DNA of 49,951 bases from Runella aurantiaca. GTDB lineage: Bacteria; Bacteroidota; Bacteroidia; Cytophagales; Spirosomataceae. A program made the translations under genes and the position numbers. Below, one piece after another: positions 1 to 9,544 of this stretch; within the stretch, counting starts at the first letter, position 1, and each line of letters begins with the position of its first letter. The stretch lies in assembly GCF_003339505.1 (NCBI RefSeq), contig NZ_QPIW01000043.1, positions 1 to 49,951 on the forward strand. Reading direction: 5' to 3'. Below the pieces are notes generated by a model. That model was not told where the DNA came from. It worked only from the letters and a program-made list of their open reading frames with translations, and made no database searches.

Positions 1-377
1 CGATTGATGAGCGTATTCTCCCTCAGCTCATCAGAATTCTTTTTTTGTCATGCTCAATTTTAAGTTTAAATTGGCCTTAAAATTAACCCTTTTGAGGTAA
101 TATAGCTACCGAAGGTTTTGTTCAACATCGGTTTAGCAATATGGCGGTTAAACGGGGTCGCCAGTCCGATGCTTCTATGAAATCCCGAAAGCATTCGGTA
201 TGCTAAAAATCTCCGCCTTGGGCAATACATAAACCGTTACCTGCAAGTTTATCAGACGACCACCACATAACGACAATTAATATAAAAAGGACGACTATTT
301 TACTACCCTCACTTATCACGGCAACAAGGGTTTTCTGCAATCAAAACAACAAAGGAATACTGTAAACCTCTAAAAGC
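1..377. other. Non-coding stretch at window edge
   Basis: I see no convincing coding frame here. The first 110 bases are AT-rich. The rest is a patchwork with stops in all frames. The part from about 230 to 377 probably holds the promoter of the downstream hydrolase, but I found no clear TAnnTTTG element in it. Confidence 0.4.
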
Positions 378-1109
378 ATGGACAATCATTCAAAACCTAA
401 GCATTTTGTATTTGTGCCAGGTTCATTCCACGCATCGTGGTGCTGGTATAAAATGCAACCGCTACTTGACAAAGATGGCAACACTTCGAAGGCCATTGAC
501 CTTCCCGCGCATGGACAAGACACAACACCAATAAGTATGGTAACACTTGACAGCTACGTTGACGCAGTTTGCAAAGTGTTGGACAAATACAATGAACCTG
601 TAGTACTTGTCGGACATAGCCGTGCAGGGATTGTAATTTCTTCTGTGGCAGAACGCATGCCCGACAAAATTGACAAATTGGTTTATCTCTGTGCCTTTCT
701 AATACCAAACGAAGAACCAATGGTTGCCACAGCACTCACCGACTCTGCTTCACTTATGGTATCTAACTTGATATTTAACGAACAGGAAGGCTGGCACATT
801 CCTAAAAATGAAATTTACAAAGACGCATTTTACAATGACTGTTCAGAAGAAGATATTTATCTGGGCAGTTCACTGCTGACAAAAGAACCAAATGCACCAG
901 TTGGGACACCGTTAAATCTTTCGGACGAAAAATATGGAAAAGTGAAGAAGGTTTATATTCACACAACGCTTGACAATACAATCACACACGGACTACAAAA
1001 GAAAATGGTGGAGCGACTTCCCGTTGACAAAACATTTGAACTCCCATCAGGACACTCTCCATTTCTTTCCCAACCCAAACTGCTAGCTGACATTTTATTA
1101 AACCTATAA
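378..1109 (+). CDS. Alpha/beta hydrolase (plant-esterase/EstC-like)
   Basis: This 243-residue protein is a complete single-domain alpha/beta hydrolase, probably a cytoplasmic esterase; the substrate cannot be told from sequence. An N-terminal strand and oxyanion region (FVFVPGSFHASWCW, residues 10-23) leads to a nucleophile elbow VGHSRAG with Ser81. A late acidic residue sits in HTTLDNT and the likely catalytic His226 is in SGHSPF. The layout resembles the methylesterase/hydroxynitrile-lyase-like branch. There is no signal peptide or membrane segment. The gene stands alone, is more AT-rich than purL next to it, and its downstream flank looks patched together, which suggests acquisition by transfer. 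The fold is secure; the specific activity is not. Confidence 0.85.
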   Translation: MDNHSKPKHFVFVPGSFHASWCWYKMQPLLDKDGNTSKAIDLPAHGQDTTPISMVTLDSYVDAVCKVLDKYNEPVVLVGHSRAGIVISSVAERMPDKIDKLVYLCAFLIPNEEPMVATALTDSASLMVSNLIFNEQEGWHIPKNEIYKDAFYNDCSEEDIYLGSSLLTKEPNAPVGTPLNLSDEKYGKVKKVYIHTTLDNTITHGLQKKMVERLPVDKTFELPSGHSPFLSQPKLLADILLNL

Positions 1110-1158
1110 TGAGGTGGCCTGTGCCATGAACCGAGAGATAGCTTCTGATTATACAAGC

Positions 1159-1290
1159 CTAGGTCGTTATGTAATTGGTGAGTAGCTGGTCTTTTGCTTT
1201 CTTTCTGACCCCAAGGTGCATGGTTTTAAGTGCATCTACCACAGCGACTTCACCAAAACTCTGTGCCTTTACACAGCGGAATAGAATTCG
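1159..1290 (-). pseudogene. Possible C-terminal remnant of an unknown gene
   Basis: On the minus strand an open frame of about 43 codons ends at a TAG (1159-1161). It reads like protein, with a stretch FGEVAVVDALKTMHLGVRKK, but has no start codon and nothing attached upstream. I do not recognise the family. It may be the tail of a gene lost by rearrangement between the hydrolase and purL. It could also be chance. Confidence 0.25.
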
Positions 1291-1294
1291 CCCA

Positions 1295-1336
1295 CAAAAA
1301 AACGCCAGCTGGGGTTGAATCCTGCCGGCGTTTTTT
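1295..1336 (-). terminator. Rho-independent terminator after purL (bidirectional form)
   Basis: The arms AAAAAACGCC and GGCGTTTTTT pair perfectly around a loop region of about 20 bases, and a T run follows on either strand. It lies 20 bases past the purL stop on the minus strand. It could also stop transcripts from the hydrolase side. Confidence 0.75.
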
Positions 1337-1355
1337 AAATATGAGAAAAATGAAC

Positions 1356-3602
1356 TTAACTCATCAATCGTCCCAATGAGTTATCGTATAAATCTTTGGC
1401 TTCTGCGGTTGAAATAACTTCCTGACCGTCAACGACAAATCCACCCGAAGTAACTTTTCCCAGCAAGGCGTGAACTGTTTTCAATTCACCGCCCAATACT
1501 TTCTGAAATTCAGCCTGTTTGTCGGGGCTTACACTAACCACCACACGACTCTGCGATTCGCCAAAAAGGAACGCATCTTTGCGGTAACCTTCCATCGTGG
1601 CTACGTCAAATCCTACCCCGTTGGGCAAAGCAGATTCGGCCAAGGTTACAAACAAACCACCGTCCGACACATCATGCACCGACTTAACCAATTGCTTTTC
1701 AATCAATTGGTTAATGGCTACCTGCAAGCTGTATTCTTCGTCCAAATCAAATGCAGGTGCGGGCGATGCTTTTACGCCACGGTATGAGTACAGATATTCC
1801 GATGAAGCAATGTCGTTTTGAGATTGGCCCACGAGACAAATCAAATCGCCTTCGTTTTTAAAGTCAAGCGAAGTTTGGTTCTCAGGTTTTTCAATCAACC
1901 CAATCATACCGATGGTTGGCGTGGGGAATACGGGACCGTCGTCGGACGATTGGTTGTAAAAACTCACGTTTCCACCCGTTACTGGCGTGTTGAATTTCAA
2001 ACAGGCCTTGCCCATTCCCTGAACGGCATTCACAAACTGCCAGTATACTTCCGGCACGTACGGATTTCCAAAGTTAAGGTTATTGGTCACTGCCAACGGC
2101 TCCGCACCCGTACACACCAAATTACGCGCGGCTTCGGCCACGGCAATCTGCGCTCCAATAAACGGGTCGGCGTTGACATAACGGGCGTTACAATCCACCG
2201 TCATAGCGATAGACTTCTGATAATGCGGGCGTTTCACATCCCGAATCCGCACTACCCCTGCATCCGACGGGCGGTTGGTGGTGCGGTTTGCCGTTCCAAC
2301 GGTAGAGTCATATTGCTCATACACCCATTTTTTGGAGGCAATGTTGGGGTGCGATAAAAGGTGTTTGGCTACTTTACCAATCTCTTCTCCTTTTACATCA
2401 CTGACACTGTTGAGGTCAAATTTCTTAAATTCCTGATAATAAGCGGGCTCGCGGTATTCGCGACGGTACTGCGGAGCGCCGCCGCCCAATACTAAGTCGT
2501 GGGCAGGCACGTCGGCAATCAGTTCACCATGTTGGAAAAAATGTAAACTGCCACCTTCCACCACTTCGCCGATTTGGGCGCAGTGCAAATCCCACTTATC
2601 AAAAATTTGTTTTATGTCGTCTTCTTTTCCTTTTTCTACCACCACAAGCATCCGCTCTTGCGATTCTGAAAGCAGGATTTCCCAGCCTTTCATGTTGGTT
2701 TGGCGCGTAGGCACTTTGTCGAGGTCAATGATCATTCCATGTTCGCCTTTGGCACTCATTTCTGAGGTTGAGCAGATGATTCCCGCCGCGCCCATGTCCT
2801 GAATTCCGACCACGTAGCCCGTTTCGATGATTTCGAGCGTGGCTTCGAGCAGGAGTTTTTCCATGAACGGGTCCCCTACTTGCACGGCTGGAAGTTTTTC
2901 GGTCGATTTTTCACTGATGTCTTCCGACGCAAAACTAGCCCCACCGATGCCGTCTTTCCCAGTGGCTGAACCTACAATGAACACGGGATTGCCCACGCCG
3001 TAACTGATGGCTTTGGCGACTTTCCCTGCTTCAACGATACCCGCCGAGAAAGCGTTGACGAGCGGATTGGTATTGTAACATTCGTCAAAAAAGACTTCAC
3101 CACCTACGGTTGGAATACCAAAAGCATTGCCATAATCACCGATTCCTTTGACGACGCCTTTCACCAACCACTTGGTTTTGGCCAATTTAGGGTCGCCAAA
3201 ACGCAAAGAATTAAGCTGCGCAATGGGACGCGCGCCCATCGTAAAAATATCGCGGTTGATACCGCCTACGCCCGTAGCCGCGCCCTGATAAGGCTCCAGC
3301 GCCGACGGGTGATTGTGAGATTCTATTTTAAAACTACAGGCCAATCCGTCGCCAATATCGACCAAACCCGCGTTTTCTTCGCCTGCTTTCGCCAACATCC
3401 GGTCAGAATCACGCGGCAGGGTTTTGAGCCAAACGATAGAGTTCTTGTACGAGCAGTGCTCAGACCACATGACCGAAAAAATACTCAATTCGGTAAAATT
3501 AGGCGTACGGCCCAGTATCTGTTTAATTTGTTCAAATTCTTCGGGAAGAATACCCAATTTCTTGGCAGTTTCAACGGTAGGAAGTTGTTCGACGTGTTCC
3601 AC
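1356..3602 (-). CDS. purL: Phosphoribosylformylglycinamidine synthase, PurL subunit
   Basis: This is the ATP-dependent synthase subunit of de novo purine synthesis, converting FGAR to FGAM with ammonia delivered by PurQ. Its 748 residues match the short (PurS/PurQ-dependent) PurL type, not the long single-chain form of about 1300 residues. Visible marks are MWSEHCSYKNS near residue 45, the ATP/Mg loop KIESHNHPSALEPYQGAATG near residue 95, and paired AIRS-like N and C domains, with DMGAAGI and VHDVSDGG motifs in the two halves. The start ATG lies about 75 bases after a well-placed promoter. PurQ and PurS are not in this window, while purC lies about 12.6 kb away on the same strand, so the pathway genes are scattered. 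Confidence 0.97.
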   Translation of the reverse strand: MEHVEQLPTVETAKKLGILPEEFEQIKQILGRTPNFTELSIFSVMWSEHCSYKNSIVWLKTLPRDSDRMLAKAGEENAGLVDIGDGLACSFKIESHNHPSALEPYQGAATGVGGINRDIFTMGARPIAQLNSLRFGDPKLAKTKWLVKGVVKGIGDYGNAFGIPTVGGEVFFDECYNTNPLVNAFSAGIVEAGKVAKAISYGVGNPVFIVGSATGKDGIGGASFASEDISEKSTEKLPAVQVGDPFMEKLLLEATLEIIETGYVVGIQDMGAAGIICSTSEMSAKGEHGMIIDLDKVPTRQTNMKGWEILLSESQERMLVVVEKGKEDDIKQIFDKWDLHCAQIGEVVEGGSLHFFQHGELIADVPAHDLVLGGGAPQYRREYREPAYYQEFKKFDLNSVSDVKGEEIGKVAKHLLSHPNIASKKWVYEQYDSTVGTANRTTNRPSDAGVVRIRDVKRPHYQKSIAMTVDCNARYVNADPFIGAQIAVAEAARNLVCTGAEPLAVTNNLNFGNPYVPEVYWQFVNAVQGMGKACLKFNTPVTGGNVSFYNQSSDDGPVFPTPTIGMIGLIEKPENQTSLDFKNEGDLICLVGQSQNDIASSEYLYSYRGVKASPAPAFDLDEEYSLQVAINQLIEKQLVKSVHDVSDGGLFVTLAESALPNGVGFDVATMEGYRKDAFLFGESQSRVVVSVSPDKQAEFQKVLGGELKTVHALLGKVTSGGFVVDGQEVISTAEAKDLYDNSLGRLMS

Positions 3603-3677
3603 GAGTGGGGGGGTTGTGATTAGTGGTTGGTGACTGGTGATTAGTTGATTTTACTCTATTGCCGAGTAATCACGGTG

Positions 3678-3708
3678 CAAAGGTAGGATTTTGAAGGCAG
3701 AGGCTCAA
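3678..3708 (-). promoter_or_regulatory. Bacteroidota-type promoter for purL
   Basis: Reading the minus strand, a TTG (-33 part, 3706-3708) is followed after 20 bases by TACCTTTG (3678-3685), an exact match to the TAnnTTTG -7 element. It points at purL, giving a leader of about 70 bases. Confidence 0.6.
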
Positions 3709-3724
3709 CTATTTTGTATCTTTA
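3688..3724 (+). promoter_or_regulatory. Likely promoter of the metallo-beta-lactamase gene
   Basis: TTTTG at 3688-3692 is followed 24 bases later by TATCTTTA (3717-3724), one mismatch from TAnnTTTG. It overlaps the purL promoter on the other strand, so the two genes are divergently transcribed. Transcription would begin near 3731, which supports ATG 3751 as the start and rules against the upstream ATG at 3691. Confidence 0.5.
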
Positions 3725-3750
3725 CCCTACATTTATCTATTCTCCGCTGT

Positions 3751-4476
3751 ATGAAAAACCCATTTTTACTCCTTTTTATTCCTCTTTTCGTTCATTTTCA
3801 GGGCTTTTGTCAACTGCCTCCTGTTGAAATCACGCCGTTGGTTTCCAACCATTATGTACATACTACGTATCAAGTGTACCAAAATAATCCGTTTCCTTCC
3901 AACGGGTTAATCGTCAGTACATCGGCAGGAATTATCCTCGTGGATACGGGCTGGGGTTTGGAACAGACGGAATTGCTGCTTGCGCAAATTGAGCAAAAAC
4001 TTAAACAAAAAGTAGTGCTTTGTATCGTTACGCACGCCCACGAAGACAGAATCGGAGGGGTGAAGGCATTTCAGCAACGGGGCATTAAAATCATCGGCAC
4101 TCCGCTCACTGCTCAGAAAACAGTCGCGCAGGGACTTCCTGCACCCGAAGGTATTTTGCCGCAAGACACGACCTTCCGGGTAGGAACCACCACGGTTCAA
4201 ACCTATTTTCCAGGTGCGGGACATACCGATGATAACATTGTGGTCTATTTTCCCGATTCAAAAGTACTGGTCGGGGGGTGTCTGATTAAGAGCTATGTAG
4301 CCATGGGAATCGGAAACATTGCCGACGCCAACCTCAAAACATGGCGCCAATCGGTAGACAATGTGCGAAAAAAATTCCCCGATATTACATTTGTGATTCC
4401 TGGACATGAAAAATGGGACAATTTGAGTTCCTTTTCCCGAACAATTGAGTTGGTCGACAAAAACCAAAACAAATGA
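3751..4476 (+). CDS. Subclass B1 metallo-beta-lactamase
   Basis: This 241-residue periplasmic zinc hydrolase is expected to open beta-lactam rings, including carbapenems. From the chosen start the zinc ligands are all present: His95, His97 and Asp99 in THAHEDRIGG, His158 in GAGHTDD, Cys177 in VGGCLIKS, and His219 in IPGHEKW. The cysteine ligand and HxHxD pattern place it in subclass B1. A hydrophobic N-terminus of about 20 residues is a signal peptide. The reading frame is open 20 codons further up, but those residues do not look like a signal sequence and precede the promoter. It sits among housekeeping genes with no mobile element nearby, which suggests a resident chromosomal enzyme. Substrate range is not predictable here. 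Confidence 0.93.
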   Translation: MKNPFLLLFIPLFVHFQGFCQLPPVEITPLVSNHYVHTTYQVYQNNPFPSNGLIVSTSAGIILVDTGWGLEQTELLLAQIEQKLKQKVVLCIVTHAHEDRIGGVKAFQQRGIKIIGTPLTAQKTVAQGLPAPEGILPQDTTFRVGTTTVQTYFPGAGHTDDNIVVYFPDSKVLVGGCLIKSYVAMGIGNIADANLKTWRQSVDNVRKKFPDITFVIPGHEKWDNLSSFSRTIELVDKNQNK

Positions 4477-4799
4477 GACTTTAGCTTTTTATATTTGCTT
4501 ATTTTTCAATATTTTTACCTTTTTTTAGATAAACAATCAATAATTCATTCATTTATTTAAAATTTTGTAAATCTTATTTTGATTGCTTTACCAAATTGTA
4601 AAATTTCAAGATTATTTAATATATTCTTAATATCACACAATAACATCTACATTATTCGGCAAAAACGTTGTTGTACCAAATAATTTTTTGTGTAAATTGC
4701 GTGTGATTATTCAAAAAACAGAGTGCCGATTTTTGTTAAAGCCCAAGTGTAATCTAACGCACAAAGGCCATTCACCCAACCCCAATACACTACAAAACC
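4477..4799. other. AT-rich upstream region of gltB
   Basis: These 323 bases hold no gene. The first 200 are very AT-rich with no clear hairpin. The stretch 4680-4800 should contain the gltB promoter; the nearest candidate I see is TAAATTGC, a weak match to TAnnTTTG. No sigma-54 element was found. Confidence 0.4.
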
Positions 4800-7700
4800 A
4801 TGTCAGAGCCTGCCCAACTGGGGTTATATCGCCCCGAGTTTGAACACGACGCTTGCGGTATCGGTTTCCGCGCCAACATGAAAGGTCGTAAGTCGCACCA
4901 AATGGTAGCTGACGCTATCACCATGCTTGAACGCATGGACCACCGCGGTGCCTGTGGCTGTGACCCTAATACCGGAGACGGTGCGGGAATTCTCATTCAG
5001 CTCCCTCACGAGTTTTTCGTGGAGGAATGCGCCAAGCTAAACATCACCCTTCCCTCTGCCGGTGAATATGGCGTTGGGATGATTTTCTTTCCGAAAGATC
5101 AAAAGCTGCGCGACGAATGCCGCGACATTCTCAACCGTAAGTTGAAGAAGCTAGGTTTGGAACTCCTTGGCTACCGCCGTGTTCCAACGCTCAATGATAC
5201 CTTAGGAGAAGGTTCACTTTCGGTGGAGCCTCAGGTTGAACAATTGTTTATCAAACGGCCCGATTCGGTCACCGATGAACTTGGTTTTGAGCGCAAACTG
5301 TTTGTGTTTCGCCAATACGCCACCCGTCTTATTTATGACTCAGTGGTGGGTTCAAAAGCTCACTTTTACTTTTCTTCCCTCTCCTGCCGTACCATTTCCT
5401 ACAAAGGACAATTGACGACGGGACAGTTAAAATATTATTTCCCCGACTTGCACAGCGAATCGGTCGTTTCGGCATTTGCCATCATTCACTCGCGTTTTTC
5501 TACCAACACTTTCCCTTCTTGGAAACTGGCCCAGCCGTTCCGTTACGTAGCCCACAACGGCGAAATCAACACCGTACGCGGAAACGTAAACTGGATTCGT
5601 GCTGGAGAGAAGTCATTCTGGTCGGATAAATTTACGAAAGAAGAAATGGATATGTTGCTGCCTATCTGCGACATTACCAACTCCGACACGTCCAACCTTG
5701 ACAACGCGATTGAGCTTCTGTACTTATCTGGACGCTCACTGCCGCACGTAATGATGATGGTGGTGCCCGAAGCTTGGGACGGCAACGAAGCCATGGACCC
5801 AGAGCGTCGTGCTTTTTATGAATACCACGCTGCCATTCAGGAGCCTTGGGATGGCCCCGCGTCGATTTCATTTACCGACGGAAAAATCATCGGTGCTACC
5901 CTCGACCGTAACGGTCTGCGTCCTTCCCGTTATTGGGTTTTGGACGACGACACGGTCATCATGGCCTCGGAAGCTGGGGTATTGGACGTAGATCCCGCCA
6001 AGGTGGTTTCAAAAGGCCGTTTGCAATCGGGTAAAATGTTTGTGGTCGACATGGAACAGGGCCGCATCATTCCCGACGACGAATTGAAAGCTGATATTTG
6101 CTCGCGTCAGCCGTATCAACAATGGTTGGACGAAAATAAAATCAAACTCTCAGATTTAGAGCCGTCGCCTCGTCCGTTTACGCCTTATGATGACAAATCG
6201 TTGCTGAAACGTCAAATCGCATTCGGCTTTTCGTCAGAAGACCTGCGGATGGTACTAGGGCCAATGGCCGAAACGGGTTACGAAGCCATCGGTTCGATGG
6301 GAGTGGATGTGCCTTTGGCCGTATTGTCGGAGCAAAGCCAACACCTGACGAATTATTTCAAACAACTTTTTGCCCAGGTCACCAACCCTCCTATCGATTC
6401 TATCCGGGAGCGGTCGATTATGTCATTGATTTCGTTCGTAGGCTCAACCGAAAATTTACTCACCGAATCGCCCCTTCACTGTCGTCAGATTGAGCTGGAT
6501 CAGCCAGTATTGACCATTGAAGAATTTGACAAGCTCCGTTGGGTAGACAAAGCGCATTTTCAAGCCAAAACCATCAACACCTATTTTTCATCGGTTGATG
6601 GTGGCAAAGGGCTTACCCGTGCCTTGGAGCGCATCTGCCGCTACGCTGAAGATGCCATTGAAGACGGTTTTGAAATTTTGGTTCTTTCCGACCGCGCCAT
6701 CGACTCCGACCACGCCCCTATTCCATCGCTGTTGGCTACTTCTGCCATTCACCACCACCTGATTCGCAAAGGATTACGCGGTAAAGTTGGCATTTTGGTG
6801 GAAGCTGGAGACGTCTTTGAAACCCACCACGTAGCTACCCTCATCGGGTACGGCGCTTCGGGGGTTTGTCCATACATGGCTTTCCAAACGCTGTCTTACA
6901 TGAACCGCCACGGCATGATTAATGGCGAGTTTACCCATGAGAAATTAAGCGCTAACTACATCAAAGCCATTAACAAAGAGTTGCTAAAAATCTTCTCTAA
7001 AATGGGCATCTCGACGCTTCAGTCGTACCAAGGAGCGCAGATTTTTGAGTGTTTAGGTTTAAATAAGGATGTTATTGACAAATATTTCACGGGAACCATT
7101 TCACGCATCAGCGGAATGGGCATCGACGAAATTGCGCGGGAAGTAATCGTCCGCCACAAAGTAGCCTATCCCGAAACCCAAGTTGTCAATCCACGTTTGG
7201 AAGTGGGTGGTTTTTACCAGTGGAAACAACGCGGAGAAGCCCACATTTTTAATCCGCAAACGATTCACCTGCTGCAACAATCGACCCGTAAGGGCGGTGA
7301 GGAAGGTTATCAGATTTTCAAGAAATTCTCAAAACTCATTGACGACCAAACCCAAAAAGCACTCACGCTGCGCGGGTTGATGCGGTTTAGAAAAGGAAAA
7401 TCCATTCCGATTGAAGAAGTAGAATCGGTCGAAAATATTTTTAAACGTTTTGCCACGGGCGCCATGTCATTTGGTTCTATTTCGTGGGAAGCACATACCA
7501 CGTTGGCCATTGCGATGAACCGCATCGGCGGCAAGTCAAACTCGGGAGAAGGTGGTGAAGACGAACTTCGCTACAAGCCTCTTCCCAACGGAGACTTCAT
7601 GTCGTCGGCCATCAAACAGGTCGCTTCGGGGCGTTTTGGGGTAACGAGCCATTATTTAAGCAATGCCCAAGAACTCCAAATTAAAATGGCCCAAGGCGCT

Positions 7701-9380
7701 AAGCCTGGAGAAGGCGGCCAATTGCCCGGCCATAAAGTGGATGACTGGATTGGACGTACACGTCACTCTACACCGGGTGTAGGATTGATTTCGCCACCAC
7801 CTCACCACGATATTTATTCGATTGAGGATTTGGCCCAGTTGATTTACGACCTTAAAAATGCCAACCGTGCCGCCCGTATCAGCGTAAAACTGGTATCAGA
7901 AGCAGGGGTAGGAACGGTCGCCACGGGGGTAGCCAAAGCCCACGCCGACCATATTTTGATTGCGGGTCACGACGGTGGAACGGGCGCTTCGCCTTTGAGT
8001 TCAATTCGTCACGCTGGTTTGCCTTGGGAGCTTGGCTTGGCCGAAACCCACCAAACCCTCGTTAAAAATAAATTGCGCGGACGCGTTACCATTCAGGCCG
8101 ACGGTCAGATGCGTACCGGACGCGACTTGGCGATTGCCGCGCTGCTAGGAGCTGAAGAATGGGGCGTAGCCACGGCCGCCCTCGTCACGGCGGGTTGTAT
8201 CATGATGCGTAAATGTCACCTCAATACCTGCCCCGTCGGCGTTGCCACTCAGCGCAAAGAGCTGCGGGCGTTGTTTACGGGTAAGCCAGAATACGTAGTC
8301 AATATGTTTACGTACATGGCCGAAGAATTGCGTGAAATCATGGCGCAGTTGGGCTTCCGGACCATCAACGAAATGGTGGGTCAGGTTCAGTACCTCGAAA
8401 TGCGCGACGACATCAAGCATTGGAAATACAAAGCGTTGGATTACAGTGCCATGTTGTTTAAAGAGCCCGTCAGCCTCGACGTTGCTCAGTTTAAACAAGA
8501 AGAACAAGATCACGGTATTGCCGATGTCATCGACTGGAAATTGATTGAAGCCGCTCAACCAGCCCTTCAACGTTCTGAGGAAGTCTACGGTGAGTACGCC
8601 ATCAACAACTTGAATCGCTCGGTGGGCAATATGCTTTCCAACGAAATCTCCAAGGTGTTTGGCGGCGTAGGTTTACCAAAAGGCACGATTCACTTTAAGT
8701 TTAGAGGAACGGCTGGCCAAAGTTTCGGAGCTTTCAACACAACTGGTATTCGTCTCGAACTCGAAGGAGACGCCAATGACTACTTCGGAAAAGGACTTTG
8801 CGGCGCTGAACTCATTGTTTATCCCGACCGTGAAGCAACCTTCAAACCCGAAGAAAACATCATCATCGGCAACGTAGCCTTCTACGGTGCCACAGCGGGA
8901 GAAGCGTTTATTCGCGGAACGGCCGGTGAGCGTTTCTGCGTCCGTAACTCAGGTGCCAAAGTGGTGGTAGAAGGTGTAGGCGACCACGGACTTGAATACA
9001 TGACGGGGGGAGTTGCCCTGATTTTGGGAGAAGTAGGCCGCAACTTCGCCGCTGGTATGTCGGGAGGAGTAGCTTATGTATGGGACAAAAACGGTGATTT
9101 TGCTCCGAAAGTGAACCGCGAAATGGTAAATTTGGAAGAACTTACCGAAGAAGACCACCTGATTATCAGAGAATTCGTAGAAAAACACTTCCAATACACG
9201 ACCAGTAACGTCGCCTTTATGATGTTGCAGGATTGGGATACCTACATCGGTCAGTTTGTGAAAGTAATGCCCGGCGATTTCAAGAAAGCCTTGGCAAGTC
9301 GCAACATCAGTCTGTCACAACAATTGGCCGACAAAAACGTAGTGTACCAAGACATCGTCGTGGACGTAGCGCACAATTAA
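4800..9380 (+). CDS. gltB: Glutamate synthase large (alpha) subunit
   Basis: The large subunit of NAD(P)H-dependent glutamate synthase takes the amide from glutamine and makes two glutamates from 2-oxoglutarate. At 1526 residues it has full bacterial length. The N-terminal nucleophile is Cys19 in HDACGIGF, exposed after removal of an 18-residue propeptide. Next come the glutamine amidotransferase type 2 domain, a central domain, the FMN-binding synthase barrel (SGEGGEDELRY, PGEGGQLPGHKV, GHDGGTGASP), the cysteine cluster for a 3Fe-4S centre (CIMMRKCHLNTCPVGV), and a C-terminal GXGXG beta-helix. gltD follows 164 bases downstream, and the two subunits work as a complex with electrons passing from GltD to GltB. 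Confidence 0.98.
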   Translation: MSEPAQLGLYRPEFEHDACGIGFRANMKGRKSHQMVADAITMLERMDHRGACGCDPNTGDGAGILIQLPHEFFVEECAKLNITLPSAGEYGVGMIFFPKDQKLRDECRDILNRKLKKLGLELLGYRRVPTLNDTLGEGSLSVEPQVEQLFIKRPDSVTDELGFERKLFVFRQYATRLIYDSVVGSKAHFYFSSLSCRTISYKGQLTTGQLKYYFPDLHSESVVSAFAIIHSRFSTNTFPSWKLAQPFRYVAHNGEINTVRGNVNWIRAGEKSFWSDKFTKEEMDMLLPICDITNSDTSNLDNAIELLYLSGRSLPHVMMMVVPEAWDGNEAMDPERRAFYEYHAAIQEPWDGPASISFTDGKIIGATLDRNGLRPSRYWVLDDDTVIMASEAGVLDVDPAKVVSKGRLQSGKMFVVDMEQGRIIPDDELKADICSRQPYQQWLDENKIKLSDLEPSPRPFTPYDDKSLLKRQIAFGFSSEDLRMVLGPMAETGYEAIGSMGVDVPLAVLSEQSQHLTNYFKQLFAQVTNPPIDSIRERSIMSLISFVGSTENLLTESPLHCRQIELDQPVLTIEEFDKLRWVDKAHFQAKTINTYFSSVDGGKGLTRALERICRYAEDAIEDGFEILVLSDRAIDSDHAPIPSLLATSAIHHHLIRKGLRGKVGILVEAGDVFETHHVATLIGYGASGVCPYMAFQTLSYMNRHGMINGEFTHEKLSANYIKAINKELLKIFSKMGISTLQSYQGAQIFECLGLNKDVIDKYFTGTISRISGMGIDEIAREVIVRHKVAYPETQVVNPRLEVGGFYQWKQRGEAHIFNPQTIHLLQQSTRKGGEEGYQIFKKFSKLIDDQTQKALTLRGLMRFRKGKSIPIEEVESVENIFKRFATGAMSFGSISWEAHTTLAIAMNRIGGKSNSGEGGEDELRYKPLPNGDFMSSAIKQVASGRFGVTSHYLSNAQELQIKMAQGAKPGEGGQLPGHKVDDWIGRTRHSTPGVGLISPPPHHDIYSIEDLAQLIYDLKNANRAARISVKLVSEAGVGTVATGVAKAHADHILIAGHDGGTGASPLSSIRHAGLPWELGLAETHQTLVKNKLRGRVTIQADGQMRTGRDLAIAALLGAEEWGVATAALVTAGCIMMRKCHLNTCPVGVATQRKELRALFTGKPEYVVNMFTYMAEELREIMAQLGFRTINEMVGQVQYLEMRDDIKHWKYKALDYSAMLFKEPVSLDVAQFKQEEQDHGIADVIDWKLIEAAQPALQRSEEVYGEYAINNLNRSVGNMLSNEISKVFGGVGLPKGTIHFKFRGTAGQSFGAFNTTGIRLELEGDANDYFGKGLCGAELIVYPDREATFKPEENIIIGNVAFYGATAGEAFIRGTAGERFCVRNSGAKVVVEGVGDHGLEYMTGGVALILGEVGRNFAAGMSGGVAYVWDKNGDFAPKVNREMVNLEELTEEDHLIIREFVEKHFQYTTSNVAFMMLQDWDTYIGQFVKVMPGDFKKALASRNISLSQQLADKNVVYQDIVVDVAHN

Positions 9381-9399
9381 CCCATCCCTTAATAAGTAG

Positions 9400-9427
9400 G
9401 ACCTTGCAGGCGAAAGCCTGTAAGGTC
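9400..9427 (+). terminator. GAAA-capped hairpin between gltB and gltD
   Basis: GACCTTGCAGGC and GCCTGTAAGGTC pair with a single mismatch and are closed by a GAAA tetraloop, then TTTG follows. The weak U run suggests partial termination or 3'-end protection of gltB mRNA more than full termination. Confidence 0.55.
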
Positions 9428-9460
9428 TTTGTAAAAAGGCTGGTCAAAAGATACATTGAT

Positions 9461-9494
9461 GAACGAATAAAGGACTGAACAAAACTATTCGTTC
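9461..9494. promoter_or_regulatory. Second inverted repeat upstream of gltD
   Basis: GAACGAATA and TATTCGTTC are perfect 9-bp arms 16 bases apart, ending 50 bases before the gltD start. It may be an operator or an mRNA structure. No terminator-like T run follows. Confidence 0.4.
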
Positions 9495-9544
9495 CATTAC
9501 TCACTCACTCATCGCAGCGGCGAACCGCTTACTGATTTAAAAAA

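Noticed and set aside
1470..2357. Plus-strand open frames across purL
   Set aside because: They lie opposite a complete conserved gene and show no family features; they come from its codon bias.
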